Positions 19,704-32,400 of a stretch of 64,000 nucleotides of DNA are shown one piece after another. Within the stretch, counting starts at the first letter, position 1. Every line of letters begins with the position of its first letter. Below the pieces are notes generated by a model, which was not told the DNA's origin, did no database searches, and saw nothing but the letters and a program-made list of their open reading frames with translations. The position numbers were made by a program, and so were the translations under genes. This stretch comes from Pictodentalium vernedei (Eukaryota; Mollusca; Scaphopoda; Dentaliida; Dentaliidae), in the NCBI GenBank assembly GCA_031216915.1, contig CM062296.1, positions 63,229,084-63,293,083 on the forward strand, read 5' to 3'.

Positions 19704-20935
19704 TCAGTAACATTTTTGACATATTTTATTGATATGGATGTCTAGCTTTAAATTTGAGTCCATAATCAGTCCAATATTCCTGGCCGATTCACTTTTCATG
19801 GTGATGTTGTTTCCAACCTGAATTGATGTAACAGTGGGTGTAGGCATGCGAACCCCGGATATCACTAAGAATTCTGTTTTAGAGTCATTCATTTTCAGTT
19901 TAAAATCTATCATCCATTCCCGCACCAGATTTATGCAAGTTTCCATGTTGCTGACTGCAGTGATTGAGTCACTTTGAAGAGATGAATTAAATGTAATGTA
20001 CAGTTGGGTATCATCAGCATACAGATGATATGATATGCCATGCCTTTTGTGAAGACGACCCAGAGAAGAAGTGTACAGAGTAAACAAAAGTGGACCAAGA
20101 ACTGAGCCCTGAGGAACACCACACTTTAACATCTTGCTTTCTGAACCGGTCTTGTTGATATATATTTGTTGACTGCGACCTTCTAGATATGATGCAAACC
20201 ATGATAAGATAGTTCCCCATATGCCATGCTGTGTCAATGTCTGCAAAAGAATATCATGGTCGACTGTGTCGAATGCTGCTGACAAATCCAAGAGAACAAA
20301 AAGTACAGCCTTACCCTCAGACACTGATTTAACAATGTCGTTGTAGACTCGCAGTAAAGCTGTCTCTGTACTGTGATTGGCTCTGTATGCAGACTGGAAA
20401 GGCTCTAAAAGATCATTTTCATGCAGATGTTTTTTGAGTTGTGAAGCAACAATCTTTTCCTATAATTTAAACAGGAAGGAGAGGTTCGATACTGGTCGAT
20501 AATTCTTCAGGTTGTCAGGATCAAGAGATGCCTTCTTGATGAGTGGAGTAACAAGTGCTTTTTCAGTGGGCGTGGAACAAAGCCCTCATGAAGAGATGCA
20601 GATATAATAGATGATATGGCTGGCAGAAGTTGATCAATTGTCTCTTTCAGAAGGAATGTTGGAATTTCATCTAGATCATTGGATTTATTGGATGATGACA
20701 AAATCATTTTTCGAATATCTTCTTCCAAGAAAATGTGAAAACTGGAAAAATCTCTTTTTATGTCAAGTTGATCAAACTCTGGTGGTTCACGTGATGGTAT
20801 ACTATCCAGGATTAATTGAATTTTGGTTATGAAAAAATCATTGAATTTTTCCAGAATTTCATTGGTATTTAGATGATCTGGGAGAATGACTTTTTGTTCT
20901 TTACCAAGGAGACTATTGGTTACCGAGAATGACAC
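19704..20935 (-). pseudogene. LINE reverse transcriptase domain (frameshifted)
   Basis: The N-terminal RT region is open from 20935 to about 20507, then the frame is disturbed until 20324. The catalytic part has LDLSAAFDTVDHD (motif A), GVPQGSVLGPLLF (motif B) and YADDTQLY (motif C, both Asp intact), then MNDSKTEFL. Frameshifts near 20510 and 19700. Confidence 0.85.
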
Positions 20936-20958
20936 CCTAGTATTTGATGACCCCTCTA

Positions 20959-22092
20959 TCAGAGAATTGTAGTACTTCCTCTTCGCTTTTTAATGATCTT
21001 ATCAGTTGTATTTCTTTGGTGGCAGAACATCTGCCGGTGAATCTCAAGCTTCGTTTTGTTGTATAGACACTCAAGTCTGCGACGCTGTTGTTTAGCAACT
21101 CTAACGTCTTCTGTAAACCACTCCACTTTTTCCCTATGAGTTATAACTTTTGACTTTGGTGGTGCATGTTCAGCCATGATGCCCTTAAGAGTTTCTTCAA
21201 ATAAAGATAACAGTTGCTCAGATGATCCATGACTACTACAAAAATATTTTGGAGACAGTGTTGATGAACTTATATCCATTTTCAAGGAATCAATGTTGAT
21301 GCATTTATATTTTCGAAAAGTAATTTTCTTGGGAGGAATTTTGGAGGTTGCTAGCGTCAATTCCGCCAAGACTGCATAGTGATCAGATGATGCTGGATAT
21401 GTGACATAGATGTTTTGTACTGACGTGCTGTTACTTTGACGAACAAGAATTAGATCCAAGGTGTGGCCTCTGTTGTGGGTAGGTTTCAAAACCAGTTGCG
21501 AATAGCCAAATGAATCGAACAGATTAGTAATTTGCTTCGTAAAAGTGTCATTTAAATTGTCAACATGGATATTGAAGTCGTCGGCAATAGCTATATCTCC
21601 TCCATACAAGGCATAGAAGGACAGACATTCTGAGAATTCATTTAAAAATTGTGCTGATGTAAGTTTGTTTCTTTTTGATGGTGGTGGTCGGTAAACTATG
21701 AGTAATCGAAGTGAACTGTTGGTCGACATGAGGCAGTCTAGCATTTCAAAAGATGGCTGAGTTTTATAGGTGTCAGGATGATGTTCTACTTTTAGGGCAT
21801 TGCTGTGGATGACAGCTACACCACCACCTCGGCTCCCCCGTGAGTTATGTAAAATGGAGAAACCTGGTGGCAATAGTTGTCCAATAGAAAAACTGTCACT
21901 ATCATTTTCTTTCAACCATGTTTCCGTTAGAGCCAAAACACAGAGATTGTTGTCTTGTATGAAGTCCTTTAGGTCATGTTCCTTTCCAGCAACAGATCTT
22001 GTATTCAGTAGTCCGAAGTTCAAAAGAGGTGCTTTTTTCTGGGAAAGAGTAGTGGTATCTATGCTGATAACATGAATGTTGTTGGTATTCAC
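20959..22092 (-). pseudogene. LINE apurinic-like endonuclease domain
   Basis: 377 open codons. Motifs of the EEP/AP endonuclease fold: LNTRSV near the start, LALTETWL (catalytic Glu), RGGGVAVIH, IVYRPPPS, DDFNIH (normally a GDFN-type motif, so Gly is replaced), and SSDHYAV near residue 240. It nicks target DNA to prime reverse transcription. The C-terminal part is the Lys/Arg-rich linker to RT. The frame closes at 20959, just before the RT frame. Confidence 0.8.
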
Positions 22093-22335
22093 ACCAGAGT
22101 TAATAGGCTTTGCTTATCTGTGTTGAACTTTTAATCTCTTTGGTTGGTATACTTTATCTGAGCTGTTGTTGGTAAAACAAAATTCTGGTTTTAGTATTCT
22201 TTGTTTTTTCAAGGCTTTAAAAACATATGCGTTAGGTCGATCCATTGTGTTGTTAATTGAATGGAGCTCATCTGAGGTGAAATTAAATAAACACATTTTA
22301 ATTGTCATTACTGAAACACATGAGTGTAATGGCAC

Positions 22336-23500
22336 TAGTTGTGTCTCTCATTAGCAGTGAATAGAGTGGCAAATGGGTTTAACAGTCCAATCTGGTTCAG
22401 AACAATAGGTGTTATAATCAGGATTGACTCTGCACTTGAGGAAAGAATTCAAGATGGAGAAATATTCAGTTAATTTCAGAGGTTTTCTTTGTTAAAAAAC
22501 ACAAAAATGATGAAAAATTTTATCTTCGAAGTCACATCAAAATAATGCACAACTTGTAAGGAATATGTACTGCAATTTCCAGCAGATAAATCAAAAAATG
22601 TCCAGTAGAAAACTATGAAACAGTAGGAGCTCAAAAAAAGTGTGACCACACTTGGTGGCAATACAATACAATAAAGAAAAGCGGAAACGCCGCAAGGAGA
22701 AGTATTGCGGGGTGGAGCTGTTCCATTTTGGGTAAGATATGAAATGGCATCACCTGTCCATGGCAACTCACATGGGCGGCCCAGTTTTGTTGCCATTTTT
22801 GTGGTAATAAATGGGGGTTAGGGCACTTGTGAGGCAAGTGGAGAACGGGCAGGACATTGGGTATGCTAGGAAAGAAGAGTGAAGCGGGTGGAATGATGAG
22901 GAATGAGGAAGGGGGTGGATGAGAAAAAGAGATAGCAGTAAAGAAGGGGTGAATTGGGTCTGGTTTGCAGAAACCCGCGACTTCGTGGCTCATAGTTCCC
23001 ACAGCTTGGTTCCTATATGATTCCTCCTAAATGACTTCATTTATTCGCCTCTCTTCCGTATGTCTCCTATGGCTCTTATATGGCCCATACCTTCTATATG
23101 GCTTTTCTACGATCACATATTGCCATATACCCCCGCCCTAGCGTACATAAGGCTTCTAGATCATGCTCCCTATGGTTTAAAGCGCAAAAACAGTTCCTAT
23201 ACTATGGTTGTGGTGTGAGGCTCATAAATGGCTTCTAGCTGTCACCGAAGCCTTTGTGAGCCCTAGCTGCTATGTAGCACGTATCTTCCAGACACTTGCA
23301 TTAATAGGTCCTAGGCCCAAACTTCAGTCTTCATGGCGCATTATACAACTCCTTGCTTATGTATCATGGCCTTCATGGCTCCAGCTCTTTTAGTGTTCCT
23401 ATACTACCCCGTAGTAGTTTCTCGCTTTAATCTCGTTATCCCTGGCGCCTTTGCGGTCTGATGTGAGCTGTTATGTGATGATCTATAGACTTTTGTAGAC
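22336..23500. other. Unassigned, possibly the LINE 5' region
   Basis: A proline/leucine-rich minus-strand reading (23002-22631) could be a 5' ORF of the LINE or chance. 23030-23400 has repeated TCCTATAT/GGCTCTTATATGG blocks that recall 39.8-39.9 kb. Nothing firm. Confidence 0.25.
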
Positions 23501-23509
23501 CTGTGTGTG

Positions 23510-23720
23510 CTGATTGTGGATACAGGCGACTGGCTATGGACTCTTGTGGACAGATACTGTTGATTTCATGTGGACTGTTTGTGGTCTGATGTGGATTGAT
23601 ACGGACTGATTATGGACGAAGATATACCTATTGTGGACCTTCGCTGGCGTTTGGGGACTGATTGTACACTGATGTGGACTCAACCTGGATGAATGTGGAC
23701 CGATTTTAGATTGGTGTGGA
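23510..23720. repeat. Degenerate short tandem repeat
   Basis: Irregular repeats of TGTGGACTGAT-like units (10-25 bp apart). Confidence 0.55.
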
Positions 23721-23744
23721 ATGAAAGTGTTGGCAATGATGAGG

Positions 23745-23973
23745 GGATGTCATCGTCGCTATTCAGACAATCAAAGTGTAATGTTCTGTCATTCTGGACG
23801 CGGGGGCACGTGGGCGCTTTGTATTAAGGCATGCTCCACGGCGACGGTGCACCTATTCAACCAATGCTGCTCGCCGTAGTTCAGTGTTCTCCTAGGGTAC
23901 TCCGGCTTCCTTCACCCGTAAAACTGGCGGACACGAGGTGACCCTGGCTGTCGAAAATGTGGTTAAACTCAAA

Positions 23974-24048
<75 letters not shown>

Positions 24049-24051
24049 ATA
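23745..24051 (+). repeat. SINE copy 3, diverged, with long (AAAT)n tail
   Basis: Body landmarks GGGGGCACGTGGGCG, TTCAACCAATGCT, GGGTACTCCGGCTTCC and CACCCGTAAAACTG are present, with internal deletions. The tail is about 80 bp of AAAT repeats (23971-24050). Confidence 0.7.
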
Positions 24052-24590
24052 TGTTATTTTGACAGTGACATCCTTGGTGACGGCATTTCTTACGCATATG
24101 CTAAATCACGAGCTTCAGAATCGATGGCTCTATTCCTCACGCGTTTCCTCATTGTAAACGTGGGAAAGAACTTGCTTTCATGTTCATTAATGTTGGTAAA
24201 GAGACTGATTTTGGGTGTCATTAATAAAGTCTCTAGCGACGATGGTAAGACATTCACTAATAAGATAACTACAGATTTAGTGAAGTGGCTGATCGCTCCT
24301 AAGCACCGAAAACTCACACTGAAATCTGAAAAATTTTATTGACAATAGAAACGGGTAATACAAAAGAGCTGATCGAAAGTTCTCGTCATCGTGTAGCCTT
24401 ACAAAATCTTTCTCAGAAACGAAACGTTCCCGAATCAAGTCATTTAAAAAAAGAGAAGAGTGCAATTGTCTTTGCAAAAATAAAATAAGAAAAAGGAATT
24501 CATGAAAATTAAATGATTTTATCTTGGGGTGAAAGTACAGTTGAAAAGAGTGTTTCAGCTCAGCCAAAATCGTTTATTCACTTAAAATTT
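24052..24590. other. Unassigned, short ORFs only
   Basis: A 72-codon + ORF (24124-24342) and minus-strand ORFs show no family. It may be upstream sequence of the Polinton-like element, but I cannot show it. Confidence 0.2.
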
Positions 24591-24593
24591 TTT

Positions 24594-24765
24594 AGGTATG
24601 AAAATCGTGACCGAAAGTTCTTCGATGTCCGAATCTTTGATAACATGAAAGAAAAAATAATACAATATTTGGCGCAGTATCAAAACGATGGTATCAATTC
24701 CAGATTCGGAGAAGTATTGAATCTAGAGACTCATATCGACAAGTACGATCAATTGAAAGCATGGC
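24594..24765 (+). pseudogene. Polinton-like DNA polymerase N-terminal fragment (copy C)
   Basis: MKEKIIQYLAQYQNDG then RFGEVLNLETH parallels 1225-1330 and 25360-25460. Ends at a MITE. Either part of copy B displaced by duplication, or a third element. Confidence 0.55.
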
Positions 24766-24995
24766 AAGTTCTCCTGGTTACTCGTAGCAAACACAGGCAA
24801 TGTTTCTGCCAATGGACCTCCGGGTTACCCGGAGGTCCACTGGCTGAAACATTGCTTGTGCACAGGCCATATGTACAGAATATGATAGCCGTACTATAGT
24901 CACAACGCGTAGATTAACGCGCAGATCGACGTGCTATTTGTGCGCATTTCAAGACAGGACTTCTAGTTTTAAACCAGGACTTCTAGTTTTAACTG
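24763..24995. mobile_element. TA-flanked MITE (family TA2), left-truncated copy
   Basis: Matches 38874-39187 from its second quarter on: same hairpin on GCCAATGGACCTCCGGG and same right end CTAGTTTTAACTG next to TA. The terminal AGGACTTCTAGTTTTAA is present twice in tandem. Confidence 0.75.
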
Positions 24996-24998
24996 TAT

Positions 24999-25322
24999 AT
25001 GAAGATTATCTGCATCATGAAATCTTCGAGCAATAGAACCAAGCCACAAATGATCGGAGTCATAAAAGCTGAGTCCAGGGAGAAAACGGTGTTAGAATTG
25101 AGATCTAAAACGCTTTGGTTTGGTTTGAAAGGTACATGGTTGAAACATAGAAATGAGTTTATAAAATCGATGCTTGAAGGAGGAGGAGGAGGAGAAAGCG
25201 ATGAGATGAGAAAGACAACAATCAAAACGGGTGGAAAGAGGAAACCAAAACAAAATTTACTGACAGTGGAAATGAAAAACAAAAGATCAAATAACGACTA
25301 TCATAAAAGCAGCTATGGCTAA
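24999..25322 (+). CDS. Lys-rich hypothetical ORF
   Basis: 107 codons, no recognised family. Very basic, with a run of Gly then Glu and a GGKRKPKQN-type basic patch. It lies between two copies of the polymerase N-terminal region, so it may derive from the same element. Could be spurious. Confidence 0.25.
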   Translation: MKIICIMKSSSNRTKPQMIGVIKAESREKTVLELRSKTLWFGLKGTWLKHRNEFIKSMLEGGGGGESDEMRKTTIKTGGKRKPKQNLLTVEMKNKRSNNDYHKSSYG

Positions 25323-25577
25323 ACTCGAAATAAATGGTGGTGTCGCGGAAAAAAAAAGAAAAGAAAAAAATGATACAATCTTTGGCGCCGTATCAAAACG
25401 AAGATATCAATTCGAGATTCGGAGAACTATTGAATCTAGAGACTCATATCGTCAAGTACGTTCAGTTGATAACGTCTTCATACACAAAATTTCCCCTTTT
25501 CCTGAGAGGGAATGAAAGAAGCGGTGATAAACGTAAAAAATAAAGAAGACAGCAAATTCTCCAAATGGGTTATCACA
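25316..25577 (+). pseudogene. Polinton-like DNA polymerase N-terminal part (copy B, part 1)
   Basis: NSRFGELLNLETH, then in another frame VINVKNKEDSKFSKW. This continues further into the family alignment than the 1 kb copy does. Broken by a frameshift, then by the LINE fragment. Confidence 0.6.
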
Positions 25578-25584
25578 TCCTACT

Positions 25585-25647
<63 letters not shown>

Positions 25648-26104
25648 TGATTTTCTAGAGCGTAAAACCACAAATAGTGCTCTAAAACGCTTGACAGAAA
25701 TAAAAACACTTTTCTGAAATAAGGAGTCACATCTGTCCTTACAGAGGTTCAGGAGAATGCTTCAGTGAATAGGAAAGTTTTAAGATTTCTTTTGAAGACA
25801 TCGAGAGTTTCTGAAATTCTGACACTAATTGGCAAGGAATTCCACAGTCTGGGACCCACGATGGAGAACACACGATCATGAGCCTGATTAGATCTGCTAA
25901 AAGGTACTAGTTAAATTTGGTTTTTAGATCTGAGACTGCGTGATGGTTTAAAACTGGAGCCAGTTTGTGGATATATTTGAATACTAAGATCAATATTTTG
26001 AAATCAATTCTCTGTTTAACTAAAAGCCAATGTAGTTGTCTTAAAACAGGTGTTATGTGTTCAGAGCGTTTGGTACCAGTAATTATCCTAGCAGCAGTAT
26101 TATA
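25578..26104 (-). mobile_element. 5'-truncated LINE copy with (TAA)n end
   Basis: (TAA)n at 25578-25648 is the 3' tail on the minus strand. The rest is close to 19046-19570, including the coding block ending in ...[10 protein letters not shown]. Polymerase reading exists on both sides, so this is a clean insertion. Confidence 0.85.
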
Positions 26105-26513
26105 TCTCATAGAAAATCACACAAATAGAGTATCAAAGTATGAGGGGACTTCTAACAATATAGACTGACCGGGAATGAATATTCCGAGTTCCGACTCGAC
26201 TACATGACTTCCATCATTATAAAAATTGAAAATTCTCGATCACTGTCAATGTTTAGGGATACGACGATTCAAAATAAAGCATATTTCCTCTGAGGATACG
26301 TCCTAAAAGAATCGCAAGAAAAACATCCATTTATTATTAATTTCCGAAAATGATAAATAACATTACTATTGGATCAAGAGCATGAGTCAATTACTGTCGT
26401 CATTGACTACCAGACTGTTTCTGTTTCAAATGTCTGAATTCCCTCCAATGCAAAGAATCGTTGGAAAGTCACTGGGAGGATTGTAACTCATATCAATACG
26501 TTGCCTCGACATT
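26105..26513 (+). pseudogene. Polinton-like DNA polymerase (copy B, part 2)
   Basis: RVSKYEG right after the LINE, GYDDS near 26260, HYYWIKSMSQLL near 26370, then CLNSLQCKESLESHW near 26435, a Cys/His zinc-finger-like segment. A short piece (VPLVV) continues at 26765-26801 after MITE A3. Multiple frame changes. Confidence 0.6.
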
Positions 26514-26764
26514 AAAACCCTTTACCCAACATGAAAAGCAGACGACACTTGCAAACAAAATTTTCGAGTAACTGATTTTTTTCATTTTTTGTCTCAAAAA
26601 CATAGGTTATGACCCCTCATTGGAACGAGCTCGCCGATCTCGTTCCAATGAGGGGTCATAACCTATGTTTTTGAGACAAAAAATGAAAATATAATGAAAA
26701 TTAATTGGAGATTTTTAAGAATAGCGCTGGTCGGTTTTGGCCGTTACGTTGGGTAAAGGGTTAA
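26514..26764 (-). mobile_element. TTAA MITE, subfamily A, copy A3
   Basis: R arm left, L arm right; right TTAA intact, left flank TTAAAA. Hairpin with the CATTGG / CCAATG step, apex GCCGATC slightly damaged. Inserted in the polymerase remnant. Confidence 0.9.
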
Positions 26765-26801
26765 AACCATACATCACAACAGAAGGCTGAGAGTGCCTCT
26801 T

Positions 26802-27255
26802 GTGGTATCATGAAACTAAATATTTTCCGACCATTATAACGTTCAGGCGGAAGAAAATATGATCGCATCACTTTAATTTTGTCATTCAAATATCTCTGTC
26901 AAGTATAGCTCTTCAGGCAACTTTTTCTGATCCGAAAACAGGGGGTCATGTAACAAATAAGAGAGAAAAACTGACACAAAGGGGAGTACCGGTCACGTGC
27001 ACATTTTTTTCAGGGGATTCCCTACAAAAACACACAAAAAGTAAATTGTATTCTTTAGATCCAAAAGTCATCAAATCACCCTCATTTTTCTCAGGAATAT
27101 TCAACAATAAAGCAAGATGTCAACAGAATGATTCAAACGTTTATTGAAACAATATATTTTCCCAAGGCTGTTTATTTTTAGAGATTGCATCATTTCCGAG
27201 TGCAACATTTTAAGGCGGTTAACTCCAATTTCAATATTTAGTTCCGCGATACCTA
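26802..27255 (+). mobile_element. TA-flanked element (family TA4), copy 1
   Basis: Ends resemble TAGGTATCRCGRAACTAAAT at left and its inverse at right. Non-coding. It holds the uninterrupted TTAA (27219-27222) that is occupied by the 3.1 kb element in copy 2. The polymerase reads up to its left end. Confidence 0.75.
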
Positions 27256-28996
27256 TAATCATTCCCAACCCCACAAAAGAGACATTTTACCACTTCCATG
27301 AGATAAAAGAGTCATTTCTGCATTAGAATCCAACTTTTGGCTTTGACCGGGTCAAAAACATGGAAAATTTGCTTTTTTAAGGAAAAGTGTCCAAACTTGG
27401 TCAAATGGGTTTGAAAACTGGTATTGCCTCCAAAAGATTTTTCTATCTTGTTACTTTATAAATTAACTGGGAGGGGTGAGAATTTGCAGCTTTCTTTAAA
27501 AAACTACCCTGATCCCAAAATAAAACTAAAGTTTGCATCAGCACAATTTTTTTTTTTTGGAAAAAATCTGTCTTATTTAACCATACTGCAAGCAAAACAG
27601 TGTCCCATGGAACAATATGGGTGTCAATTTTGTTTCCAAAATTGGGGATGCAGCTATATATTTCACCAGTATAAAAGGACTCTGCCATTTTCTAACAACT
27701 GATGTCAAATTTTATTCTACCATCTGATGCAGTAAAATATATCCCTGAATCGGACCCCCAGGTATGTCCCTTTTTCATCAAAATCTATGATATAATTCAT
27801 AAATTAATTGATATTGACCCAAAACAAACCTACTGTGATATGAACTTCCCCATCTGTAATAGTTTTTAAATCACATTTGGCTTCTGAAGACATTTCACAT
27901 TGTGTTTGATGAATATTTTGCAATTTTTGTAAAGGAAAAACCTCATAAAGGCACATAGAGCCATTGGTATGGCACCGACAAAACATAAAGCAGTGTTTTT
28001 TTCCAAAATAATGACCAGTACCTGCTACTGTGATATCTCATAACACTGGTAAGATGCCTAAAACCATCAAATATTCATTCTATAGTGCTATGCTTATGCT
28101 GTAAGTTCCCATAAGTGCACTTCCATAACCTTTGTTTTAATCCCTACAGACACCCATTCTGGCAAAAAGCATGAAATTGTAGAAAAAATGTTTCCAATGG
28201 GATGAATCAGACATTTGCTTCAAAAATATGGTGGTATTTGATGTTTAATATACTTGTGTGTGTTGGGGAGGGGGGGGGGGGGTGAGGGTGAAAGTAAGTT
28301 AGCTGCCAATTATTGAAAATGTAGATCCAGGCAAATGAAATGCAAAGAAACACCATGTCTGATGAAGAGACAGACACACAGACTGACAGGTAGGCTTGCA
28401 GGCACTCATGTAGGAGGTCTACATGGGAGTACTGAATGACATACAATGACAAATATAGTGGAAGAGCCAGGGCAAGGTTGTTAAAAATAACTCAGTGGGC
28501 CATGAGTGTTGCAGTCTCAAAGTAAATCATAAGAAAATGAAAGTGTATGATAATAACTTCAGCCTATAAAAACATGCTGTTCAGTCTTTCCAAATGTTTA
28601 TCATCAGCAGAAGGGTTAAATACGTGTGGGAGTGGGGACTTGGTTCAGGGAAAGAGCATTTTTGCACAACTATCACAGTAAATTTGTGCTGCATCATGGG
28701 AACCATGACAGCACTAGTACTAGACAACTATATTGGTAGCTACGCACAAATGCCATTCACTCACACTTGTAATTTTATTATGTTATTTTCCACTGTAGCC
28801 CCACCCCTCCCCAAATTTGTGTTCCAGGATACTCTTTCAATGAAGGAATTGTTTTCCAACATTTTGAAGAGCATAATATAGAAGAGAAAAAGAAGTGCAG
28901 TACAGTTTTTTTGTCTGTGTTTGAATGGTGATTTGAGAGGGGGTTGGGAGATTTGGAATCCTCCCTGCCTTTAGTACTATGAGTGGAAACCATGGT
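27256..28996. other. Unassigned 1.7 kb between the two TA4 copies
   Basis: No coding family and no repeat match within the window. Has a poly-G run (28268-28282). Bounded on the outside by the two TA4 elements, so it may have been carried in with them. Confidence 0.3.
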
Positions 28997-29247
28997 TTAA
29001 CCCTTTACCCAACGTAACGGCCAAAACCGGCCAGCGCTATTCTCTGAAATCGACAATTAAGTTTCATTATATTTTCATTTTTTGTCTCAAAAACATAGGT
29101 TATGACCCCTCTTTGGAACGAGCTCGTCGAGCTCGTTCCAACGAGGGGTCATAACCTATGTTTTTGAGACAAAAAATGAAAACAATTAGTTATTCAAGAA
29201 TTTCTTTTGCAAGTGTCGTCTGCTTTTCATGTTAGGTAAAGGGTTAA
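28997..29247 (+). mobile_element. TTAA MITE, subfamily A, copy A4
   Basis: TTAA both sides, L arm left, R arm right; hairpin CTTTGG / CCAACG (one unpaired substitution). Confidence 0.95.
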
Positions 29248-29490
29248 ATAAATATGTTAATAGGGTAAGATGGGCTGTGAGTTAGCAGCTGCGAGAGGTA
29301 ATACACTTGCTCAAGATGTGAATTTGCTTGCATGAACAGCCTTTATTGCTTACTGTGACAAAAATGTAACTTTTCAAAACAATAAAATAGTTTGGTAAGG
29401 TATGTGGTCCCCAAATAAATATTTAAATGTGAAATAATCGCCCAAAATAATAACTGAATCTGGTTTGGAAGCCAAAAAACATATTTCCTA

Positions 29491-32400
29491 TAGGTATCAC
29501 GAAACTAAATATTTTCCCATAGGCGACCATTATAACGTTCAGGCGGAAGAAAATATGATCGCATCACTTTAATTTTGTCATTCAAATATCTCTGTCACGT
29601 ATAGACCTTTCGGACAACTTTTTCTGATCCGAAAACAGGGGGTCATGCAACAAATAAAAGAGAAAAACTGACGCAAAGGGAAGTACCTGTCACGTGCACA
29701 TATTTTTCAGGGAATTCCCTACAAAAACACACAAAAATTAAATTGTATTTTTTAGGTCCAAAAGTCATCAAATCACCCTCTTTTTATCAGGAATATTTAA
29801 CAATAATGCAAGATGTCAACAGAATATTTCAAACGTTTATTGAAACAATATATTTTCCCAAGGCTGTTTATTTTTAGAGATTGCATCATTTCCGATTGCA
29901 ACATTTTAAGGCGGTTAAGGGGACGTCCAACCTAACTTTGCTCAAATTTTATGTAATTTTCTTTCAAGTCTAAAAAAAGGCCCAAAATGAATAACCCCAA
30001 TTAATTATATACCAAAATGCTTGGAATGAAACATAGAACATGTGGAAACTGAAATTTCCCATGGAACTGCTGCCATGTGTAAATAGCACCACCTGAAAGT
30101 CTGCTATGGCATAAGTAAGAGAACAAAATTTTTACAATAAAATACCTCAAAATAAAATAACAGCTGTATTCTATAAACATTGAAGTACATACTCGAAGAA
30201 ATCTTTTCCTAATTCATGAATGTAATAAAGATTGAGACCAAATGTTATAAGTGGAGTGCTCACTGATTGAAGGCAGACATTTTCTTTTGTTTATGTTTTG
30301 ATTTGGGGAGTTCAACAAAGGTCAACTTGAAGGAGTCCAGCAGAAGAAGTATGGACGGACAAAAGAGTGTCTCACAATATCAAGATGTATGTGTCACTGT
30401 GGTGGTTTGGAAAGAAACTATGATATTCTCCTATGCAGAATGCACTGCAAAGTCATACATTGTAGCTGAATAAATATATTTACAAACCCCTTGCACTGTA
30501 GCCCCTTTTATCCCATGCGTCAATTTGGTAGTGATTAAATTGTTAAATTTGTCTGGTTTATCAATAAGTTTAATAACTTTGTTTACTCTTGGACACCAAT
30601 ACACTCATGATATCTGTTGGAGAAGAAATAAGGGTAACTGTAACCTGTCACTGCAATAAACCATCTAACGTACTTAAAAGTGCATTGTTGTTCAAACCAC
30701 ATCAAATCAACCTTACATAACCATTATTGTATGTACTTTTCCCAAGGAGGCTTGTTGGCATATTGAGATCAGAAGGGCACATCCAGAGGGTCTCACATAT
30801 TTTTTTCAAGAACGCAGTACACAAAGCAATCCCCAAAAGGTGACAAATGAGCTCCATTTGACACAAAACATTACCCGGAGTGGGGGGGGGGGGGGGGCTC
30901 TCTTCCTTGTATGACTCTACTTCCGGCACTCAAGGCATATGCCTTTTTTCTCAAAGTTTAACTCTCTTTTCTTTTTGAAGATCCTGGCCACACATATTCC
31001 AAACACTATCAGACAGGTAACCCTCCAAATAAGTGTATCTGCAAAAATCATGTTACATTGCAAAACATTCTTTTTAGACATTATGTTCTGGACCTTTCAT
31101 GCTTCTTACTTCCAACTATAACACTTAATTTATCGATTAATGGGTGAATATTAAAGTCCTGCCATAATCAACATTTTGAGTTTCATAAGCCTTCATAACA
31201 GCTCCGATAAAAGTGTCAAACATCAGATTGATGGCTTTATACAGAATATTCATTAGGTTGTTGCTTCATAAGTAATAGGAACAAAATCTTCACCAGAAAT
31301 ATTTTGTAGCAATACATTTGAGGGTATCACCAAGCACTTTCCAACAAATTGAAACAAATCAACTAGCTATAAACAAAATTTTCTAACTCAAAAGAGTGCA
31401 AAAGTACCACAACTCTGAAAAAAATGTGGGAAGAAACACATGCTACAGCAGCAACACAGGCATTGTTTCCCCATGATGCTCGATCACAACACCAAATATC
31501 CTTCAAATTGGAGTAGCAATGGTTGAGATATACAGGGGAGAATGTTGGTACATGTAACTAATGATGAATGGGTAAGACTAAGAGGACAGAGGTCACCACT
31601 GCACGGCCCTAGATGCACCTTTGATTTTACAAATTCCAGGTCTGGGGCATAATGATCGCAACACACCCACCTTATCAATTCATAATTTCAGTAAAATAAA
31701 AGGAATTATCAATTTTAATTAATTTATAGATGATGGGAAATATTTGGCTTCTTTCGCCTTCTCGTACTATTAATTACCACAAATAATATCAGTTTGATGC
31801 CGACAAACGAAACGGAACGTATGTGGTCTGGTTAAAAAGTAACTTGGCATGGATAATGCAGAAATTGCGAATATTTCGTGAATTTCATTTGTATAAAAGC
31901 CAATTGCAGCTAATTTTGACCGTGGATTCGATAATTCGTTTCGGTTTTGACCACACGGTCACGCTGACAGCGGTTATGTTTATTGTGATATTCAAATTGG
32001 GAGATAGTTTCCGGTGAAGGAGATTTGTCATATTTGTCAGTGTAAAACGATGACAAAAGACACCGATCGACGCTTGTGTGTTAGTATGGCTGGTTGCAAG
32101 AAAACTAAATTCTTAGCATCGTCCAAACGCACCTTATTTAAAAGCGCGAATGCATCATTTTCAACCCATCTTGAATCGGTCCTTTGCAGACATCAAACAG
32201 AGCCGAGACAAATTCCATGGTTACTAGGATGTAAATAACTTCACACCATCGGGGGAAATCAACACGCTCAATATATTTCCAGGTCACTTGGAATATATTT
32301 CGTGAAAAAGTGATTTCTGAAGTATTCTGCTTACTTTGTTATGAACATTGCCTTATTTTATGTGTATCTTCCCGATTTTATACACTCGGTTATTTTTTTA

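Larger units (their letters stand above)
19046..22335 (-). mobile_element. LINE, L2/CR1-like, nearly full length, minus strand
   Basis: Order on the minus strand: an upstream ORF remnant (22335-22114), endonuclease (22092-20959), reverse transcriptase (20935-19704), C-terminal region (19643-19170), 3' UTR and an (ATT)n-type tail near 19046. The microsatellite-like tail and the C-terminal block [12 protein letters not shown] fit L2/CR1-group elements. Interrupted by a few frameshifts. A 5'-truncated relative lies at 25578-26104. Confidence 0.85.

Noticed and set aside
22631..23002. Host gene on the minus strand
   Set aside because: Low-complexity Pro/Leu-rich reading next to a LINE 5' end, no domain.
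32014..32238. Cys-containing ORF in the 3.1 kb TTAA element (possible zinc finger)
   Set aside because: Cys spacing does not match a finger I know, no transposase motif and no supporting frame around it.
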